Shown here in pieces: positions 60,226 through 64,000 of a stretch of 64,000 nucleotides of DNA (the stretch's first letter is position 1; each line of letters begins with the position of its first letter). Source of the stretch: Clostridiales bacterium Firm_11 (GTDB taxonomy: Bacteria > Bacillota > Clostridia > Christensenellales > Aristaeellaceae); NCBI GenBank assembly GCA_001604105.1, contig LVAQ01000016.1:35688-99687 (forward strand). The letters run 5' to 3'. The translations under genes were made by a program, and so were the position numbers. The notes below the pieces were generated by a model, which saw only the letters and a program-made list of their open reading frames with translations, was not told where the DNA came from and searched no databases.

Positions 60226-62259
60226 TTATTTTGAATCGCTGTCCAGACGAGTTTGGATCGCATGGATAACAGTTTCCAGCACCTTGAGCCGCGCAAACTG
60301 CTTGTTGTTGGCCTCGATCACTGTCCAAGGCGCAGCGGCGGTATGGGTCTTCTTCAGCATATCATTGACGGCAACGGAATAATCGTCCCATTTTTCGCGA
60401 TTACGCCAATCTTCGTCGGTGATCTTCCATGCTTTGTCAGGGGAGTTCTGCCGATCCTCAAAGCGCGTGAGCTGCGTTTGCTTGTCGATATGCAGCCAGA
60501 ATTTCACCAGCACGGTGCCATGAGCGGCGACTTCCGCTTCAAAGCGGTTGATCTCTTCATATGCTCGCATCCACTGTGTTTCGCTGCAAAACCCTTCAAT
60601 GCGCTCCACCAGCACGCGGCCGTACCAGGTACGGTCAAAGATGGCGATATTGCCGTCGCTGGGCAAAGCGTTCCAGAAACGCCACAGATGATGATGGCTC
60701 TTCTCCACCGGCGTGGGTGCGGCGATAGGCACCACATCGAATCCGCGAGCGTCCAGCGATGAAGTCAGGCGGCGGATTGCCCCGCCTTTGCCAGCCGCAT
60801 CCCAGCCTTCAAAAGCGATTACCATGGAGATGCCGCGGAGATACAACGCATTCTGTAGTTTTTCCAGAAGCTTTTGCGCCTTGTCCACGGCTGGTTTATA
60901 GGGATCACTCAGCGCTTGTTCGGGGTCAAAGGTTTCCAGATCCGGGAAGGTCAAGGGCGTGGTGGTTTCCAGGTGTTGCAGGTAAGGAGTATCCCAGGCG
61001 CGTGAACCCTCGGCGCGATCCTGAAGCGCTTTTTCAAACTCTTCAATTACACGTTCATAAACCTGCTGGGTACAGGCGCGTTTGTTATCACTGCGCAACA
61101 CGTGCCACTGCGCACCATCAAAATGCGTACGTGCGATCATGGCATCGTAGAGGCGAAGGAAATCGTCGTAATGCTCGTTCTGCTGCCAGTCATCCTTTTC
61201 CACGCGCCATTTGGTGTACTTTTTGCTTTCCAGTGCTTTCAGGCGAGCCTTCTGCTCTTTGCGTGAAATGTGCAAAAAGAACTTGATGACCAGTGCGCCA
61301 TCACTGACGAGTTGACTCTCCAGATTCACGATTTCATCGTATCGCTGATTCAGGCGCTTTTTTGCCGATTTGCATTCAAAGCACGCATTGCTGATTTCAC
61401 GGTACCAACTCGAACAGAAAATGGAGATTTTACCCTGTGCGGGAAGCTTGGTATAGTAGCGGCGCATGAGGGGGTGCGCGCGTTCTTCTTCATTCGGCTT
61501 GCGGATGGGGTATACTTGATACCCGCGCGGATCCAACCCCGCAACCAGCTTGGAGAGCATCGTGCCCTTGCCGGCGGCGTGCCACCCTTCAAAGAGAATA
61601 ACGACGGGGATATGCGCCGCACTGATCTGTTGTTGCAGGGCAGTCAGGCGCACGCGAAGCGCATCCAGGTCAAAATCCTCCATCATAATCTCATCCGCGG
61701 CATGATCGCGCAGGCCGGGGACCGCGTCGGTGGGGGTCTCCGCAATGGTGGTATCGGGAACCGACGGCGTGGCGGGATCGCTGGCATCGCTGGGGGGTGA
61801 AGCGGAGGGGATGCTGTTGCCAGCTTCAGCCGTAGGCTCAAGCGTGTTGCGGGAAGCATCGCCATCGGCGGGTTGGATTGATTTGCTTGGCTGCGATTCA
61901 TTGGCAACCACGGCTTGAAGGGAAGCATCGGGGCGTTCGGGCTGTACGTTATGCTCGATTGTAGGAGGCTGCTCCACGGAGGAAGGCTTTTTAGCAGCGC
62001 TGCTGGGGTTGGCAGTACTCGTCTTGCGTGCTGGGCGCGGCGTTGCGGTTGCGGCGCTGGCAGAAGCCTGTGCGGCTGCACGCCGCGGCGCTGGTTTTTT
62101 TGCAGCGGTCGTGGCCGCCCGTGTAGCGGGCTTTTTTGCAGCGGTCGTGGCTGCCTGTGCGGCGGGCTTTTTGCGCGGAGCCGCTGTATTTGCCTGTGCT
62201 GGTGCTATCGCGGTCGGCGCGTCTGAACGCTTTTGTCTGTCATCCGAAGGAACTGCCAA
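60226..62259 (-). CDS. Two-domain PPK2 polyphosphate phosphotransferase with basic N-terminal tail
   Basis: 677 aa from TTG 62259, chosen because GGAGGG lies 6 bases upstream; a GTG at 62289 has no such site. Residues ~25-95 are Ala/Lys/Pro-rich with repeats of AATTAAKKPA, like a histone H1 tail; ~95-190 is disordered. Two PPK2 domains follow. The first has FEGWHAAGKGT, with His where Asp is usual, and SSWYREISN. The second has the canonical FEGWDAAGKGG and DRTWYGRVLVERIEG. This matches polyphosphate:AMP phosphotransferases, where one half is often degenerate. It would phosphorylate AMP (or ADP) from polyphosphate. Confidence 0.9.
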   Translation of the reverse strand: MAVPSDDRQKRSDAPTAIAPAQANTAAPRKKPAAQAATTAAKKPATRAATTAAKKPAPRRAAAQASASAATATPRPARKTSTANPSSAAKKPSSVEQPPTIEHNVQPERPDASLQAVVANESQPSKSIQPADGDASRNTLEPTAEAGNSIPSASPPSDASDPATPSVPDTTIAETPTDAVPGLRDHAADEIMMEDFDLDALRVRLTALQQQISAAHIPVVILFEGWHAAGKGTMLSKLVAGLDPRGYQVYPIRKPNEEERAHPLMRRYYTKLPAQGKISIFCSSWYREISNACFECKSAKKRLNQRYDEIVNLESQLVSDGALVIKFFLHISRKEQKARLKALESKKYTKWRVEKDDWQQNEHYDDFLRLYDAMIARTHFDGAQWHVLRSDNKRACTQQVYERVIEEFEKALQDRAEGSRAWDTPYLQHLETTTPLTFPDLETFDPEQALSDPYKPAVDKAQKLLEKLQNALYLRGISMVIAFEGWDAAGKGGAIRRLTSSLDARGFDVVPIAAPTPVEKSHHHLWRFWNALPSDGNIAIFDRTWYGRVLVERIEGFCSETQWMRAYEEINRFEAEVAAHGTVLVKFWLHIDKQTQLTRFEDRQNSPDKAWKITDEDWRNREKWDDYSVAVNDMLKKTHTAAAPWTVIEANNKQFARLKVLETVIHAIQTRLDSDSK

Positions 62260-62385
62260 ATTCGATCCCTCCACTCTATGATGCCTCACATGGTGAATTG
62301 TAATTGTATGCTTGGGTTATGTTTGTTTTCCCGTTTCCGGCTATAGATTCCTGCTTTCGCGGCATATTTTTCAAAAGGTGCCGCC

Positions 62386-62414
62386 TTGTCCTACTTAGTC
62401 GCATATGGTACAAT
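62386..62414 (+). promoter_or_regulatory. Promoter of the SDR gene
   Basis: TTGTCC (62386-62391), 17-bp spacer ending in TGG, TACAAT (62409-62414). Confidence 0.7.
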
Positions 62415-62505
62415 GCAAAGAGAAGCAAACGGTTGCCCGAAGCAGAACGAATGTCTTGCGAGCAGTTGACATTAAAAGCAAAAACGGAGAGGTGGCTTAC
62501 TTATA

Positions 62506-63525
62506 ATGAAAGCTTTGTTTGTTGGCGGTACCGGAATCATCAGCACAGCCATATCCGCACTATGTGTACAGCGCGGATGGGAACTCTACCTTTTGAATCG
62601 AGGCAACCGGATGGAGCATGTGCCGCAAGGCGCAACGGTGATCAAAGCGGATATCAACGATGTTGCCGATGTGCAAGCGAAACTGGCGGGGATGACCTTT
62701 GATGTGGTCGCAGATTTTATCGCGTTCACGCCGGATCAATGCGCGCGCGATGTGAAACTGTTTGGCGGTATCACACGGCAGTATTTCTTCATCAGTTCCG
62801 CATCGGCCTACCAAAAACCGCTTTCTAGCCCTGTCATTACGGAAAGCACGCCCCTTGCCAACCCCTTTTGGCAGTATAGCCGTGATAAAATCGCCTGCGA
62901 AACGTATTTGATGGCGCAATACCGCGATCAGGGTTTCCCGATAACAATCGTACGCCCAAGCCATACCTACGGCGATACCAGTGTTCCCCTGGCAGTGCAT
63001 GGAAAGAAGGGAAGCTTTTCGGTGGTGGAGCGCATCCGCACGGGCAAAAAGGTGATCGTACACGGAGATGGACTGTCGCTGTGGACGCTGACCCATAATT
63101 CGGATTTTGCGAAGGCGTTTTGCGGGCTGATGGGAAACCCGCATGCCATCGGGGAAACCTACCAGATCATGAGTGATGAGCACTTGACATGGGATCAGAT
63201 CTATGGGTCGATTGGCGCCGCTTTTGGCGTGACGCCGAGGCTTGTTCACATTGCCAGTGAAACCTTGGCTGCCTGCAATGAGGCGTTGGTAGGGGAGTTG
63301 CTTGGGGATAAGAGTCATACGGTGTTGTTCGATAACACGAAAATCAAACGCGCCGTACCAGATTTTGTGGCAACTACCCGCTTTGATCAAGGTGTACGAC
63401 AGACCATCGCATACATATACAGTCATCCGGCGCTGCAAGTGCCCGACCCGGCGTTTGATCAATGGACAGATGCGATGATCCAGAAGTATGAGTCACTGCT
63501 ACAGGATATGCCAAAGCTTTCGTAA
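62506..63525 (+). CDS. NAD-dependent epimerase/dehydratase-like protein (extended SDR)
   Basis: 339 aa. The N-terminal nucleotide-binding motif is MKALFVGGTGIISTAISAL. SSASAYQKPL and YSRDKIACE give the S...YxxxK catalytic pattern. IVRPSHTYGDTSVPL is typical of extended SDRs of the sugar-nucleotide epimerase/CSP41-like kind. The substrate is not clear. The ribosome site GGAGAGGTGG is about 10 bases from the ATG. A hairpin with T run (63594-63651) may end the transcript. Confidence 0.87.
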   Translation: MKALFVGGTGIISTAISALCVQRGWELYLLNRGNRMEHVPQGATVIKADINDVADVQAKLAGMTFDVVADFIAFTPDQCARDVKLFGGITRQYFFISSASAYQKPLSSPVITESTPLANPFWQYSRDKIACETYLMAQYRDQGFPITIVRPSHTYGDTSVPLAVHGKKGSFSVVERIRTGKKVIVHGDGLSLWTLTHNSDFAKAFCGLMGNPHAIGETYQIMSDEHLTWDQIYGSIGAAFGVTPRLVHIASETLAACNEALVGELLGDKSHTVLFDNTKIKRAVPDFVATTRFDQGVRQTIAYIYSHPALQVPDPAFDQWTDAMIQKYESLLQDMPKLS

Positions 63526-63593
63526 ACGCTTGCATATACCGAACATTAATAAGAAATATCAACTAAAGCGTTCGGATAAGTACGGACGATATT

Positions 63594-63651
63594 AACCGTG
63601 ATAAAACATAACATACGGGATACAAAGAAATGTAAGAATATCGCGGTTTTT
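63594..63651 (+). terminator. Possible terminator before the rRNA promoter
   Basis: Arms AACCGTGATA and TATCGCGGTT (one G-U pair) with a ~35-base loop, followed by TTT. The large loop makes it weak. Confidence 0.35.
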
Positions 63652-63665
63652 AGGTAAAAAAACAG

Positions 63666-63694
63666 TTGACAACCCCCCAGAACGATGGTATTAT
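63666..63694 (+). promoter_or_regulatory. rRNA operon promoter
   Basis: TTGACA (63666-63671), 17-bp spacer ending in TGG, TATTAT (63689-63694). Expected start near 63701; the 16S gene begins ~145 bases later. Confidence 0.85.
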
Positions 63695-63716
63695 AGTCAA
63701 GCTCGCTAATGAGCGC

Positions 63717-63810
63717 CGAACCTTGAAAATGATACAGAGAGAAACGAACGCAAAGCGAAGTCAAAGAATTTGAGTAAATGTGCTTGACCCGCGAGGAGCC
63801 CCGAGAGGGG
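63717..63810 (+). promoter_or_regulatory. rRNA leader with boxA-like sequence and hairpin
   Basis: GAACCTTGAAAAT (63718-63730) resembles the boxA antitermination element of Firmicute rRNA leaders (TTCTTTGAAAA). A CCCC-GAGA-GGGG hairpin lies at 63799-63810. Both would appear in the pre-16S leader. Confidence 0.5.
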
Positions 63811-63845
63811 ATAACTTGGGGGAATAATCAAGAGCAGATAGGATT

Positions 63846-64000
<155 letters not shown>

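Overview
The window reads as one stretch of a chromosome from a fairly G+C-rich Firmicute of class Clostridia. Supporting signs are strong AGGAGG-type ribosome sites with some GTG and TTG starts, near-consensus sigma-A promoters with 17 bp spacers, an agr-type peptide signalling locus, a DnaD/DnaC-type replication cassette, DUF1385-prmC-prfA order, queT, and the 5' end of a 16S rRNA gene at the right edge. The species cannot be named from these data. No prophage, transposase, CRISPR array or tRNA was seen; most of the window is housekeeping and metabolic genes in short operons.

Layout. 1-520: the end of a rubrerythrin gene and a small protein. 861-6414: a molybdenum hydroxylase (xanthine dehydrogenase family) operon with two MobA-like proteins, one fused to a ModE-like DNA-binding domain. 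6508-10230 (minus): an agr-like locus (DUF5317 protein, AgrC-sensor-like membrane protein, AgrB, AgrD) running into a membrane GGDEF/HD-GYP protein. 10447-18428: a possible small RNA, a flippase-like protein, an MFS/GDPD pair, a Cys-rich protein, a phosphodiester glycosidase, an Lgt paralogue and an alkyltransferase. 18663-25701: pyruvate kinase, a metallophosphoesterase divergent from a flavin reductase, a HerA-like ATPase divergent from gpsA. 25788-30480: DUF1385, prmC, prfA, Sua5/TsaC and a YwlE-type phosphatase. 30570-32677: a PHP protein and a secreted tandem-barnase protein followed by barstar. 33047-36532: MarR regulator, RidA, NfnAB-like pair. 37122-45469 (minus): rpmE, cca, oligoendopeptidase, GntR regulator, dnaE. 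45834-49663: DnaD and DnaC proteins, an ArsC-like protein without its cysteine, queT. 49871-55157: a large repeat-bearing surface protein and an LCP enzyme. 55624-60106: a solute-binding lipoprotein and a dCache/GGDEF/EAL protein. 60226-63525: a two-domain PPK2 with a basic tail and an SDR protein. 63666-64000: rRNA promoter, leader and 16S start.

The most interesting points are: (1) the tandem barnase-barstar locus, where the two RNase copies have lost different key residues; (2) the agr locus that has a kinase-less receptor-like protein and leads into a c-di-GMP enzyme rather than AgrC/AgrA; (3) the binding protein/dCache-GGDEF-EAL pair behind a long leader; (4) the divergent promoters with overlapping -10 boxes at 21524-21571; (5) the PPK2 with a histone-H1-like tail. 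All functions are read from sequence motifs recalled from known families; no search was run.
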